Positions 24,464 to 36,825 of a DNA stretch of 64,000 nt are shown here, piece after piece. Each line of letters starts with the position of its first letter. Within the stretch, counting starts at the first letter, position 1. Below the pieces are notes generated by a model. That model had not been told where the DNA came from and did no database searches. It saw only the letters and a list, made by a program, of their open reading frames with translations. This DNA is from Sipunculus nudus (Eukaryota; Annelida; Sipuncula; Golfingiida; Sipunculidae): NCBI GenBank assembly GCA_026874595.1, contig CM049309.1, forward strand, positions 92,896,723 to 92,960,722, given 5' to 3'. The position numbers and the translations under genes were made by a program.

Positions 24464-25879
24464 GATGACAGGGGATTTTAACACGTGAAATGGCCAGTGT
24501 ATTCAGTCATTGTGTCTGACAGCGCCCTGCTTAAATATTATTAATTTTCAGCGGGGGACTCAAGTGTAAAGCAACCATGCAACAAACAGTTGATGCTGAT
24601 ACGCTTTCACAAAAATCTAAGTAATACCGTTATCAACAGATCAGGTTTATGTTTTGGAGAAAATATAATTGTTTTAAATTTTCTTTCATAATTTTATATT
24701 ATACATAAATATACTTAGAGTGAGAGTAGTTGGAATATTATTCACGGAAGGGGACACGGTCTTCTGATGTACACTGCATGGATATAGGCCTATGAAAACT
24801 GTTGTTATTTACCCATGCGTCCATGCATATATAAAGGGACGCGAGTAGAGCCCAACAACACCTTTTTGTACACGTATGACGTCATACAAAAATGCATAGA
24901 CAGATTTGTTTATGACACCAGAGTTTTTTTAACGTTCCACACGGATATGGGCCATGTTTCTGTACACTACATAACATGGTGCGTGTCAGTTTGAAGGTCC
25001 GCCTGGTCACGCGGTTAATGTCGTAATTTAACCCACGATTTGAGCACTTCCTGTAGGGTTGGAAGACGGGTCTCTGCATGTCAAAGACATTTATAGCACA
25101 AAGTTACCCAAAGACGAGGTGAAAGGTCACATAAGAATAAAAAAACAACTATACTTTCATTATATATATCCACACCATCGCTGAAATTTTCCGCATGCAT
25201 TCAGTGAAAGGCAATACCAGTTATCGATTATAAGCAATTAACTAATAATAGGGCTTTTATCAGCATATATAATACAACACAAGAGAGAAAACAAAAGTAG
25301 GACTAATATCTTAATTCAATGTTCAAAAGTCCTATATCTAAAGTATGTGACTTAGATTGTCAGCTTAAATTAGCATATCATGTTGCAGCATTTTACAGAA
25401 GCAGAAAGAATGAACTGAATCGTACATTAAAAATTAACAAACAAAAATGTAATCTCTTTCTATTCAGAAAACATGTAATCAAATATAAAATTATCAAAAA
25501 CTTTACCAGCATGTATGCACGTTCAGCAATGAAAGATCATGTAATAATAATAATTAATAATCATAATAACAAAAATAATTATCATCAATCATCATTGTTT
25601 TCATAATTAATATTATTATTATTATTATAACTTTCTCATCATAATTTAATTAATGATCACATTATCATAACCATCAGCTTATAATCTTATTAGAGCATTC
25701 CTCCACATGAGGACAATACCTGAGCCAAAGAACCCCCTGCGCCGATAATTCGGGAGTCACCCCAGTCAGACGTGGGAATGCCGTGCAGTGTGCGCACATG
25801 ATCATATCCTCACACCTGAACTCTTCACCTTATTGTTGTTTTAACATGGTTTCTCATTTGTAAACTGTTACGCCATTTG

Positions 25880-26087
25880 TTGACGGTCCCGTACCTTCGG
25901 CTGCTTCCGCCCACGTGACCTGTCAATCACCTGGCTCTTCGCCAACCTCTCAGGAGAACGGGTACTTACAGAATCGCTGCTTGGACAGTTGGAGGCGCTG
26001 AAACCAAGTCTTTAAAAGATGGAGTTTACAAGTTCCCGAAACGGATAATTACCAGAGTGAGCGTTCTGCAGGAATAATTACGGAAAT
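25880..26087 (+). promoter_or_regulatory. Probable promoter and 5' UTR of the ARHGAP-like gene
   Basis: A relatively GC-rich island in AT-rich DNA directly upstream of the first coding exon. It contains an E-box in the context CCACGTGACC (CACGTG at 25912-25917) and TGTCAATCACC just downstream. No TATA box stands out. The transcription start is not defined. The 5' UTR includes a short upstream open frame at 26019-26048. Confidence 0.5.
26019..26048 (+). other. Upstream open reading frame, 9 codons plus stop
   Basis: ATG at 26019 in the context AAAAGATGG reads MEFTSSRNG then TAA, ending 39 nt before the main ATG at 26088. Purines at -3 and +4 make it a reasonable initiation context. If it lies in the mature 5' UTR it could reduce main-frame translation. 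Confidence 0.45.
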
Positions 26088-26165
26088 ATGGCGTCTGTTG
26101 GACGTAGGCTGGGGTTGCCTTTCGCGAAGGGCAAGTCTACAAAAAGGAAATCTTTTGAAGCTCCG
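26088..26165 (+). CDS. First coding exon of an ARHGAP45/29-like Rho GTPase-activating protein
   Basis: ATG at 26088 opens 26 codons, MASVGRRLGLPFAKGK followed by STKRKSFEAP, ending exactly at a strong donor (CCG then GTAAGG). The exon ends in phase 0. The peptide is basic and serine-rich (RR, KGK, KRKS) with no membrane segment or signal peptide; KRKS could be a phosphorylation site. Support is the GC-rich upstream island, the ATG, the donor, and phase agreement with the exon at 55316. The family assignment comes only from that second exon. If the two exons splice directly, intron 1 is 29150 bp. An unseen intermediate exon or a different gene cannot be excluded, because phase agreement alone has a one-in-three chance. 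Confidence 0.68.
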
Positions 26166-27978
26166 GTAAGGGTTGTTTGATTCTTGCCAGCGCCAGGCAT
26201 GACTATAAATAGAACGCCAGGGGTTGTCAGGGAGTGATTGTAGCCTGCGGGATGCAGGAAATGGTAGAGTATTTATCTGTATATCAGAGAAGCGCTGTAT
26301 GTACTATATATAGAGAGAGTCATGCGTGGCTTTTCTGCCCGTGGCCTGTTGATAGTGAATGCACTCTATTGGCAGATATGCCATGTATTTCAATGTCGCT
26401 CACCAACAGCTAGAAGCACTGCTGGAGCTGGTAAGACCAGCCCGGCATGCCAGCCAAGAGAGTTAGCAGTCGATTAATAATAGAGCAGGCAAAATAATTT
26501 AGTATCTCCCCAGGGACAACAGCTGTGTTTTGATAGCGCTCTAATCCTTCACTTTTCCTGTTTAGAATCACGATTGTCGCATTCCCATTGAAACATTATT
26601 ACAGTTGATGATGTGGGGTGCTTTCAAAATGTAGGGGTCACCGCAATGGCATGAACGTTCAAGGGGATGGGCCAGGTAAATTGTAACGTTTAAATAACGT
26701 TGCGCTGGACTTTGTTGGAAGTAAGATGAAAAAAGATAAGGGGGGGGGGGGGGGGAGGGGATGTGTTGACATACCATATACCACAGGTTTTCATGACAGT
26801 CATCCTACTTTATGATTAATTAAAGAGTCATTTGCTATGTATATAAATTTATCTGCAATACAAACATATTTATTTGTGTGTATATGTGAGAATTTTTTGC
26901 TTTTTAAATAACATATTTAGTTGTGTGTATATGTGAGAATCTGTGGCTTTTAAAATTCAGAATTGTTATAATTATAGTTGACCCTACACACCTACAGTAA
27001 TGCCTCACTTCTTTGTATAAAATAACATTAAAATGTATATTCATCAAATCAGAAAGTTTGTTGATTAGCACAGATCTCAAAAGTATTTCTAGCCTAGAAA
27101 TAACAGTAAGTAATTTTATATCAGATCGATATATATGAGATCAAACACCCCTTGTCTGTCAAGTGGTCAGTGAGTGCTTGTTTGAATGCGGAGAGCTATG
27201 AGATAATATTCTGATGACTGTGTTTGCCTTCAGCATGACAAATCACACAAATATGCCAATTTCCAAATCTCTGAAGGGTTTCCATTGTCAACAGCCTGGT
27301 AACACTTGAATGCAGTGTCAATAACCTTCTGCATTTACCTCCTACTACAAACTTGCTTACTTGGGCAGAGCTTTAACTGTTATATATATTTGCCCAAGTC
27401 CCTCTATCTTCAGTTAGTATTCTCTTTATGTTTTGTGTGTGCAGGATATCACAGATATGGTTCAAACAAAAGTTCATTCCGTATACTATGGACTGTAACC
27501 ATATTTAGGTGTAAAAACTGGTCTCTTTTTGCTTGGTTTATGTATGACTTATAAGAAGGAAGTGCTCCTGAAACTGACATCTACTAGAAAATTTTGCCAC
27601 TTGGTATACTACTACTGAATATGATATCAAGATTTTCCTATCTCAAAGCAGGAAAATAAATATAATCACATGAATATAGACCAGGCAAGGATGTATTTAC
27701 TTAGTCTGAGTTAGTTAACTGCATGGACACTATTTCAATGGATTTGTGAATGAGCAATTTTGTGAAAGTAATGGTACACTCTTTTATTAGAAAACCTCTC
27801 ATAAGGAGCACCTCTTTATAATGGACACCTCTCATGTACAGGCACTTGAGTCTCTCCCAAAAAAAGCAAAGTTCTCATATATCCATAGAACTCTATAGGC
27901 CCTACCAGTAACTTTTCTTTAGTGTTCCTTTGTTGTGGACAAAACCCAGGCCCTGCTTAAGTTATATATATATATATA
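26166..27978 (+). other. Start of the first intron, no gene seen
   Basis: Non-coding. It holds a G-rich run at 26740-26760 and a diverged 47-bp tandem duplication at about 26864-26957 (ACATATTTAKTTGTGTGTAT twice). The frame at 27306-27554 has no recognisable domain. Confidence 0.5.
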
Positions 27979-29226
27979 CTGTGGTTGTCTTCTTATTTGC
28001 GGTGGTTTCAAATTCGCGATATTCGCGGTCGCTCCCTGACCGCGAAAATGAAACCGCGCAGTTTTGAATGCACATATACCAGACCATAATCATTAATTTC
28101 AGAAGCTGCCGATAGTTTGCGACTGTTGATATTTATCTTCAGCTATGTAGTGCTTGTCCATCAAGCCTGGTGCATATACGATAAATGATTCAGGGAGAAT
28201 GCTGGGCCCATTTTAAATAATATCGGTTGGCTTTGACGCAAAAAACCGGGACCCTTTGCAGGTGCGTGCTAACTCCGGCGGACGCGCCCGGCAGTTATTC
28301 CTTTCCCTTGGCACATGACTGGAAAGTGTCAATGCCCGCTGGGCAGTAATATTTATAAATTACGTGTATGTGTGCCAAGTTAGATGACATCCAGTGCCGC
28401 TTAAAAATGAATATTGAGTAGAAGGTACTCGTTCACATTGTGCCGTATTTAGTCATGTTAATGAATAAAATTTGCCACTAAAGTAGTGAACATAGCCGCT
28501 AGGGTTACGCCACCTTGTAACTTTATAAAGGACTAATTCTGTGAAATCATGACGCGCCAAACGATGTATGATTGGCTAGTGATGACGTGAGTTTTGAATA
28601 TATTTGAAAGGTCGCAGTTCATTTTGGGGCCTTAAACAGTGGAATATTATGTTTTGCTTCAGATTTTAACTGTGAGAAACTGAATACGGTTCCTTCTTCC
28701 ACCTATATGGAAGTAATTAGCAACATATATAAACGGCATTCAAATTATTCTGGGCGCATCCCTGCCTTTGAATCTGAAACAAGGGGGCTACCTACAGGCA
28801 TCCCTTGTTGGTTGAGCAGGTGATTACGACTCGACTTTTAATTAACAGGAGTAAGATACCCTTATCAAGACAGTTTCCCTAAACAAACTTAATATACCGT
28901 TTTGTAGTTACAGGTTGGTTTCTCGACACACCTTAATAACATTTGAGTTGTTTTTAATGAGCCTCGGCCCTGAACTAATTACATCCAGCGGGGTCAATGC
29001 TTCCCGCAGGCGTCGGCTCAGCCGTCTGTGAATGTTCGAACATGCGATATCCGGACAGAGAAAAAGGAGACTTAGATAATAATGAAATCACCGGTAAATG
29101 AAATTATTTTTGATAATGAAATATACTACTAGACCAATGATAGAGCGCGAAAAAGGAACCCCGTGAAACTTTTAAAAATATAAAAACCGCGAAAATTCAG
29201 CCCTGACAATATAAAGGCAACCACAG
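27979..29226. mobile_element. Non-autonomous DNA transposon candidate with TIRs and TA flanks
   Basis: CTGTGGTTG at 27979-27987 is inverted as CAACCACAG at 29218-29226, and both ends are flanked by TA (27977-27978 and 29227-29228), the target of Tc1/mariner-type insertion. Inside each end are TTCGCGGT / ACCGCGAA motifs in opposite orientation. The interior (about 1.2 kb) has no long open frame. It could be a mariner-type derivative that captured other DNA. The short perfect TIR leaves some chance of coincidence. Confidence 0.5.
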
Positions 29227-30621
29227 TATGTCAAGGCCCAGATCCCAACCTGGATTCAGTCTGGCCCTTATCCCAACATAAATATTTACAAAGAGAATGA
29301 GTTCCTGTCTAAGCATTTCCAGGGTTTTACCACCCATACCCATGATCAAGTTCATTACTGTATCTACATGATTACCACAAGGCCTCTTTTTATTATAAAC
29401 CATGTTAAAATATAAATATTTATAAAAGGCTTCAATTTCTGGTTAAGCCCAAATCCAAGTCATGATTCTGTCCAGTCCAAACCTCAATCGGGATCTGGTC
29501 CAGACCAAACCCTGATTCAGCCTGCATTGACAAATTACTGAAACTTGCCTTTGGCACATACTTTTGATTGAATTAGGGAAAATTTCACCTGAATTCATAA
29601 ACTTAAATCTGTAATTTCGTCATGACAAAATTTAGTTATGTCTGTAAAACTTCGAATATACAGATCAGGTAAAACCAAGAAAGTCAATACATTGTTGACA
29701 TAGACAACTGATCATCAAGTCATCAACTGAAAAGTATCTACATTGTTCATGTAAAAGTTTGTAAAAAAATCATGTTATTAAGACAAATGGTAAGTACAGT
29801 ATCCTGCTACCTATGTAATTAAAATCTGTATCTGAAAACAAAGAAAATATATGGCATTACCCGTTGTATGACACATGACTCACTCTGCAGTCTTTTGTGT
29901 TTTACATGTGCCCTGTGTCATGGAATAAACAAACAGTTAGCACTTTACGGGAGGTATTGTGTTTTGTCAATGTTCAAAGACAGTACAGTCACAAAGTAAA
30001 TATATTTTTGCCATTTATTTACTTATAAATGTGTGTCACTGTCACTTGTGCATGTCAAGAATGTATACCATTACCCAAATGGTCTAGTTTGGATGACAAA
30101 TATATAACTATGGATTTCCTCCAGTATGAAATGAAGACTTTTATGTCAGTGCCATATTAAATTATTAATAGTGCCAAATTCTTCCAATAAATGTCCATGC
30201 TATGAGTAGTTGTTCATTCTTGCTTAACAGACATCCTTAAGGAAGAAAAATATTTTGGTGTCTACATGCAGAGCATGATGAACTCAAGATCAAGTTTGCT
30301 TACTTAAAAGTACTTAGGCTGAGTAATTATTACCAAATTCTCACATCCAAACTGTGGAATCATATACCTTTGATGACATACATATAAAGATATATATATT
30401 ATTAGGTTTATAGCTACCAGTGTAGTGATATTGACTTAACAGGTTTCTCATTTATATCAGGTATGTGTACTCTTTCAGTATGTGCACATAGTATCCACTC
30501 CCTTAAAATGTAAAACATAGATCCATTATACATCCATATATGGTTGTGTATAAAATAAAATAAATTCAATTTCTGAATTATTTTTCCTTTGAAATATAAA
30601 GAGTGTTTTTCTGTGATTTTA
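29227..30621 (+). other. Intron stretch, no gene seen
   Basis: AT-rich, no recognisable coding region or structured repeat apart from weak internal echoes at 29230-29520 (GATCCCAACCTGGATTCAG and GATCTGGTCCAGACC phrases). It runs directly into the 56-bp array. Confidence 0.5.
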
Positions 30622-33600
30622 CATCTCAACGGTACTTAATACTAAAGGTGCAGGTAGAAAACACAACATTCCTTATTCATCTCCATGGTAGTTAGTACTT
30701 AAGTTGTAGGTAGAAAACACAACATGCCTTATCTGTTTCCATGGTAGTTAGTACTTAAGTTGCAGGTAGAAAACACAACATGCCTTATTCATCTCCATGG
30801 TAGTTAGTACTTTAGTTGCAGGTAGAAAACACAACATGCCTTATTCATTTCCATGGTAGTTAGTACTTAAGTTGTAGGTAGAAAACACAACATGCCTTAT
30901 CTGTTTCCATGGTAGTTAGTACTTAAGTTGCAGGTAGAAAACACAACATGCCTTATTCATCTCCATGGTAGTTAGCACTTAAGTTGCAGGTAGAAAACAC
31001 AACATGCCTTATTCATCTCCATGGTAGTTAGTACTTAAGTTGCAGGTAGAAAACACAACATGCCTTATTCATTTCCATGGTAGTTAGTACTTAAGTTGTA
31101 GGTAGAAAACACAACATGCCTTATCTGTTTCCATGGTAGTTAGTTCTTAAGGTGCAGGTAGAAAACACAACATGCCTTATTCATCTCCATGGTAGTTAGT
31201 ACTTAAGGTGCAGGTAGAAAACACAACATGCCTTATTCATCTCCATGGTAGTTAGTACTTTAGTTGCAGGTATAAAACACAACATGCCTCATTCATCTCC
31301 ATGGTAGTAAGTACTTAAGTTGCAGGTAGAAAACACAACATTCCTTATTCATCTCCATGGTAGTTAGTACTTAAGTTGCAGGTAGAAAACACAGCATGCC
31401 TTATTCATTTCCATGGTAGTTAGTACTTAAGTTGCAGGTAGAAAACACAACATGCCTTATTCATCTCCATGGTAGTTAGTACTTAAGTTGTAGGTAGAAA
31501 ACACAACATGCCTTATTCATCTCCATGGTAGTTAGTACTAAAGGTGCAGGTAGAAAACACAACATGCCTTATTCATTTCCATGGTAGTTAGTACTTAAGT
31601 TGCAGGTAGAAAACACAACATGCCTTATTCATCTCCATGGTAGTTAGTACTTAAGGTGCAGGTAGAAAACACAACATGCCTTATTCATTTCCATGGTAGT
31701 TAGTACTTAAGTTGCAGGTAGAAAACACAACATGCCTTATTCATCTCCATGGTAGTTAGTACTTAAGTTGTAGGTAGAAAACACAACATGCCTTATTCAT
31801 CTCCATGGTAGTTAGTACTTAAGGTGCAGGTAGAAAACACAACATGCCTTATTCATCTCCATGGTAGTTAGTACTTAAGTTGTAGGTAGAAAACACAACA
31901 TGCCTTATTCATCTCCATGGTAGTTAGTACTTAAGGTGCAGGTAGAAAACACAACATGCCTTATTCATCTCCATGGTAGTTAGTACTTAAGTTGTAGGTA
32001 GAAAACACAACATGCCTTATTCATCTCCATGGTAGTTAGTACTTAAGGTGCAGGTAGAAAACACAACATGCCTTATTCATCTCCATGGTAGTTAGTACTT
32101 AAGTTGTAGGTAGAAAACACAACATGCCTTATTCATCTCCATGGTAGTTAGTACTTAAGGTGCAGGTAGAAAACACAACATGCCTTATTCATCTCCATGG
32201 TAGTTAGTACTTAAGGTGCAGGTAGAAAACACAACATGCCTTATTCATCTCCATGGTAGTTAGTACTTAAGTTGTAGGTAGAAAACACAACATGCCTTAT
32301 TCATCTCCACGGTAGTTAGTACTTAAGGTGCAGGTAGAAAACACAACATGCCTTATTCATCTCCATGGTAGTTAGTACTTAAGTTGTAGGTAGAAAACAC
32401 AACATGCCTTATTCATCTCCATGGTAGTTAGTACTTAAGGTGCAGGTAGAAAACACAACATGCCTTATTCATCTCCATGGTAGTTAGTACTTAAGGTGCA
32501 GGTAGAAAACACAACATTCCTTATTCATCTCCATGGTAGTTAGTACTTAAGTTGTAGGTAGAAAACACAACATTCCTTATTCATCTCCATGGTAGTTAGT
32601 ACTTAAGTTGCAGGTAGAAAACACAACATGCCTTATTCATCTCCATGGTAGTTAGTACTTAAGTTGTAGGTAGAAAACACAACATTCCTTATTCATCTCC
32701 ATGGTAGTTAGTACTTAAGTTGCAGGTAGAAAACACAACATTCCTTATTCATCTCCATGGTAGTTAGTACTTAAGTTGTAGGTAGAAAACACAACATTCC
32801 TTATTCATCTCCATGGTAGTTAGTACTTAAGTTGCAGGTAGAAAACACAATATGCCTTATTCATCTCCATGGTAGTTAGTACTTAAGTTGTAGGTAGGAA
32901 ACACAACATGCCTTATTCATTTCCATGGTAGTTAGTACTTAAGGTGCAGGTAGAAAACACAACATGCCTTATTCATCTCCATGGTAGTTATTACTTTAGA
33001 TGCAGGTATAAAACACAACATGCCTTATTCATCTCCATGGTAGTTAGTACTTAAGGTTCAGGTAGAAAACACAACATTCCTTATTCATCTCCATGGTAGT
33101 TAGTACTTAAGTTGTAGGTAGAAAACACAATATGCCTTATTCATCTCCATGGTAGTTAGTACTTAAGGTGCAGGTAGAAAACACAACATGCCTTATTCAT
33201 CTCCATGGTAGTTAGTACTTAAGTTGTAGGTAGAAAACACAACATGCCTTATTCATCTCCATGGTAGTTAGTACTTAAGGTGCAGGTAGAAAACACAACA
33301 TGCCTTATTCATCTCCATGGTAGTTAGTACTTAAGGTGCAGGTAGAAAACACAACATTCCTTATTCATCTCCATGGTAGTTAGTACTTAAGTTGTAGGTA
33401 GAAAACACAATATGCCTTATTCATCTCCATGGTAGTTAGTACTTAAGGTGCAGGTAGAAAACACAACATGCCTTATTCATCTCCATGGTAGTTAGTACTT
33501 AAGGTTCAGGTAGAAAACACAACATTCCTTATTCATCTCCATGGTAGTTAGTACTTAAGTTGTAGGTAGAAAACACAATATGCCTTATTCATCTCCATGG

Positions 33601-35100
33601 TAGTTAGTACTTAAGGTGCAGGTAGAAAACACAACATGCCTTATTCATCCTCCATGGTAGTTAGTACTTAAGTTGTAGGTAGAAAACACAACATGCCTTA
33701 TTCATCTCCATGGTAGTTAGTACTTAAGGTGCAGGTAGAAAACACAACATGCCTTATTCATCCTCCATGGTAGTTAGTACTTAAGTTGCAGGTAGAAAAC
33801 ACAACATGCCTTATTCATCTCCATGGTAGTTAGTACTTAAGTTGTAGGTAGAAAACACAATATGCCTTATTCATCTCCATGGTAGTTAGTACTTAAGTTG
33901 TAGGTAGAAAACACAACATGCCTTATTCATCTCCATGGTAGTTAGTACTTAAGGTGCAGGTAGAAAACACAACATGCCTTATTCATCTCCATGGTAGTTA
34001 GTACTTAAGGTGCAGGTAGAAAACACAACATGCCTTATTCATCTCCATGTTAGTTAGTACTAAAGGTGCAGGTAGAAAACACAATATGCCTTATTCATCC
34101 TCCATGGTAGTTAGTACTTAAGTTGTAGGTAGAAAGCACAACATGCCTTATTCATCTCCATGGTAGTTAGTACTTAAGGTGCAGGTAGAAAACACAACAT
34201 GCCTTATTCATCTCCATGGTAGTTAGTACTTAAGTTGCAGGTAGAAAACACAACATGCCTTATTCATCTCCATGGTAGTTAGTACTTAAGTTGTAGGTAG
34301 AAAACACAACATGCCTTATCTATTTCCATGGTAGTTAGTACTTAAGTTGCAGGTAGAAAACACAACATGCCTTATTAATCTCCATGGTAGTTAGTACTTA
34401 AGGTGCAGGTAGAAAACACAACATGCCTTGTTCATCTCCATGGTAGTTAGTACTTAAGTTGCAGGTAGAAAACACAACATGCCTTATTCATCTCCATGGT
34501 AGTTAGTACTTAAGTTGCAGGTAGAAAACACAACATGCCTTATTCATCTCCATGGTAGTTAGTACTTAAGGTGCAGTTAGAAAACACAACATGCCTTATT
34601 CATCTCCATGGTAGTTAGTACTTTAGTTGCAGGTATAAAACACAACATGCCTCATTCATCTCCATGGTAGTTAGTACTTAAGTTGCAGGTAGAAAACACA
34701 ACATGCCTTATTCATCTCCATGGTAGTTAGTACTTAAGTTGCAGGTAGAAAACACAACATGCCTTATTCATTTCCATGATAGTTAGTACTTAATTTGTAG
34801 GTAGAAAACACAACATGCCTTATCTGTTTCCATGGTAGTTAGTACTTAAGTTGCAGGTAGAAAACACAACATGCCTTATTCATCTCCATGGTAGTTAGTA
34901 CTTAAGTTGCAGGTAGAAAACACAACATGCCTTATTCATTTCCTTGGTAGTTAGTACTTAAGTTGTAGGTAGAAAACACAACATGCCTTATCTGTTTCCA
35001 TGGTAGTTAGTACTTAAGTTGCAGGTAGAAAACACAACATGCCTTATTCATCTCCATGGTAGTTAGTACTTAAGTTGCAGGTAGAAAACACAACATGCCT

Positions 35101-36550
35101 TATTCATCCTCCATGGTAGTTAGTACTTAAGTTGCAGGTAGAAAACACAACATGCCTTATTCATCCTCCATGCTAGTTAGTACTTAAGTTGTAGGTAGAA
35201 AACACAACATGCCTTATTCATCTCCATGGTAGTTAGTACCTAAGTTGTAGGTAGAAAACACAACATGCCTTATTCATCTCCATGGTAGTTAGTACTTAAG
35301 TTGCAGGTAGAAAACACAACATGCCTTATTCATCTCCATGGTAGTTAGTACTTAAGTTGCAGGTAGAAAACACCGCATGCCTTATTCATCTCCATGGTAG
35401 TTAGTACTTAAGGTGCAGGTAGAAAACACAACATGCCTGATTCATCTCCATGGTAGTTAGTACTTAAGTTGCAGGTAGAAAACACAACATGCCTTATTCA
35501 TCTCCATGGTACTCAGTACTTAAGTTGCAGGTAGAAAACACAACATGCCTTATTCATCTCCATGGTAGTTAGTACTTAAGGTGCAGGTAGAAAACACAAT
35601 AAGCCTTATTCATCTCCATGGTAGTTAGTACTTAAGTTGTAGGTAGAAAACACAATATGCCTTATTCGTCTCCATGGTAGTTAGTACTTAAGTTGTAGGT
35701 AGAAAACACAACATGCCTTATTCATCTCCATGGTAGTTAGTACTTAAGTTGTAGGTAGAAAACACAACATGCCTTATTCATCTCCATGGTAGTTAGTACT
35801 TAAGTTGCAGGTAGAAAACACAACATGCCTTATTCATCCTCCATGGTAGTTAGTACTTAAGTTGCAGGTAGAAAACACAACATGCCTTATTCATCCTCCA
35901 TGCTAGTTAGTACTTAAGTTGTAGGTAGAAAACACAACATGCCTTATTCATCTCCATGGTAGTTAGTACCTAAGTTGTAGGTAGAAAACACAACATGCCT
36001 TATTCATCTCCATGGGAGTTAGTACTTAAGTTGCAGGTAGAAAACACAACATGCCTTATTCATCTCCATGGTAGTTAGTACTTAAGTTGCAGGTAGAAAA
36101 CACTGCATGCCTTATTCATCTCCATGGTAGTTAGTACTTAAGGTGCAGGTAGAAAACACAACATGCCTGATTCATCTCCATGGTAGTTAGTACTTAAGTT
36201 GCAGGTAGAAAACACAACATGCCTTATTCATCTCCATGGTACTCAGTACTTAAGTTGCAGGTAGAAAACACAACATGCCTTATTCATCTCCATGGTAGTT
36301 AGTACTTAAGGTGCAGGTAGAAAACACAATAAGCCTTATTCATCTCCATGGTAGTTAGTACTTAAGTTGTAGGTAGAAAACACAATATGCCTTATTCGTC
36401 TCCATGGTAGTTAGTACTTAAGTTGTAGGTAGAAAACACAACATGCCTTATTCATCTCCATGGTAGTTAGTACTTAAGTTGTAGGTAGAAAACACAACAT
36501 GCCTTATTCATCTCCATGGTAGTTAGTACTTAAGTTGTAGGTAGAAAACA
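35101..36550. repeat. 730-bp tandem duplication inside the 56-bp array
   Basis: Rare variants recur exactly 730 bp apart: TGGTACTCAGTACT (ACTCAGTACT at 35511 and 36241), TATTCATCCTCCATGG at 35101 and 35831, and CTTATTCGTC at 35661 and 36391. The unit is 13 monomers plus 2 extra bases. Confidence 0.9.
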
Positions 36551-36825
36551 CAACATGCCTTATTCATCTCCATGGTAGTTAGTACTTAAGTTGTAGGTAA
36601 AAAACACAACATGCCTTATTCATCTCCATGGTAGTTAGTACTTAAGGTGCAGGTACAAAACACAACATGCCTTATTCATCTCCATGGTAGTTAGTACTTA
36701 AGTTGTAGGTAGAAAACACAACATTCCTTATTCATCTCCATGGTAGTTAGTACTTAAGTTGTAGGTAGAAAACACAACATTCCTTATTCATCTCCATGGT
36801 AGTTAGTACTTAAGGTGCAGGTAGA

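Larger units (their letters stand above)
22016..25879. other. Intergenic stretch upstream of the ARHGAP-like gene
   Basis: AT-rich DNA with several microsatellites (listed separately) and an AAT/ATT-rich patch at about 25540-25635. Frames at 23656-23925 (+), 24020-24205 (-), 24882-25079 (-) and 25319-25606 (+) show no recognisable domain. Base composition becomes more GC-rich from about 25730 towards the first exon at 26 kb. Confidence 0.5.

Noticed and set aside
27306-27554. 82-codon + strand frame in intron 1
   Set aside because: There are no flanking splice sites in a compatible phase and no recognisable domain. It looks like chance.
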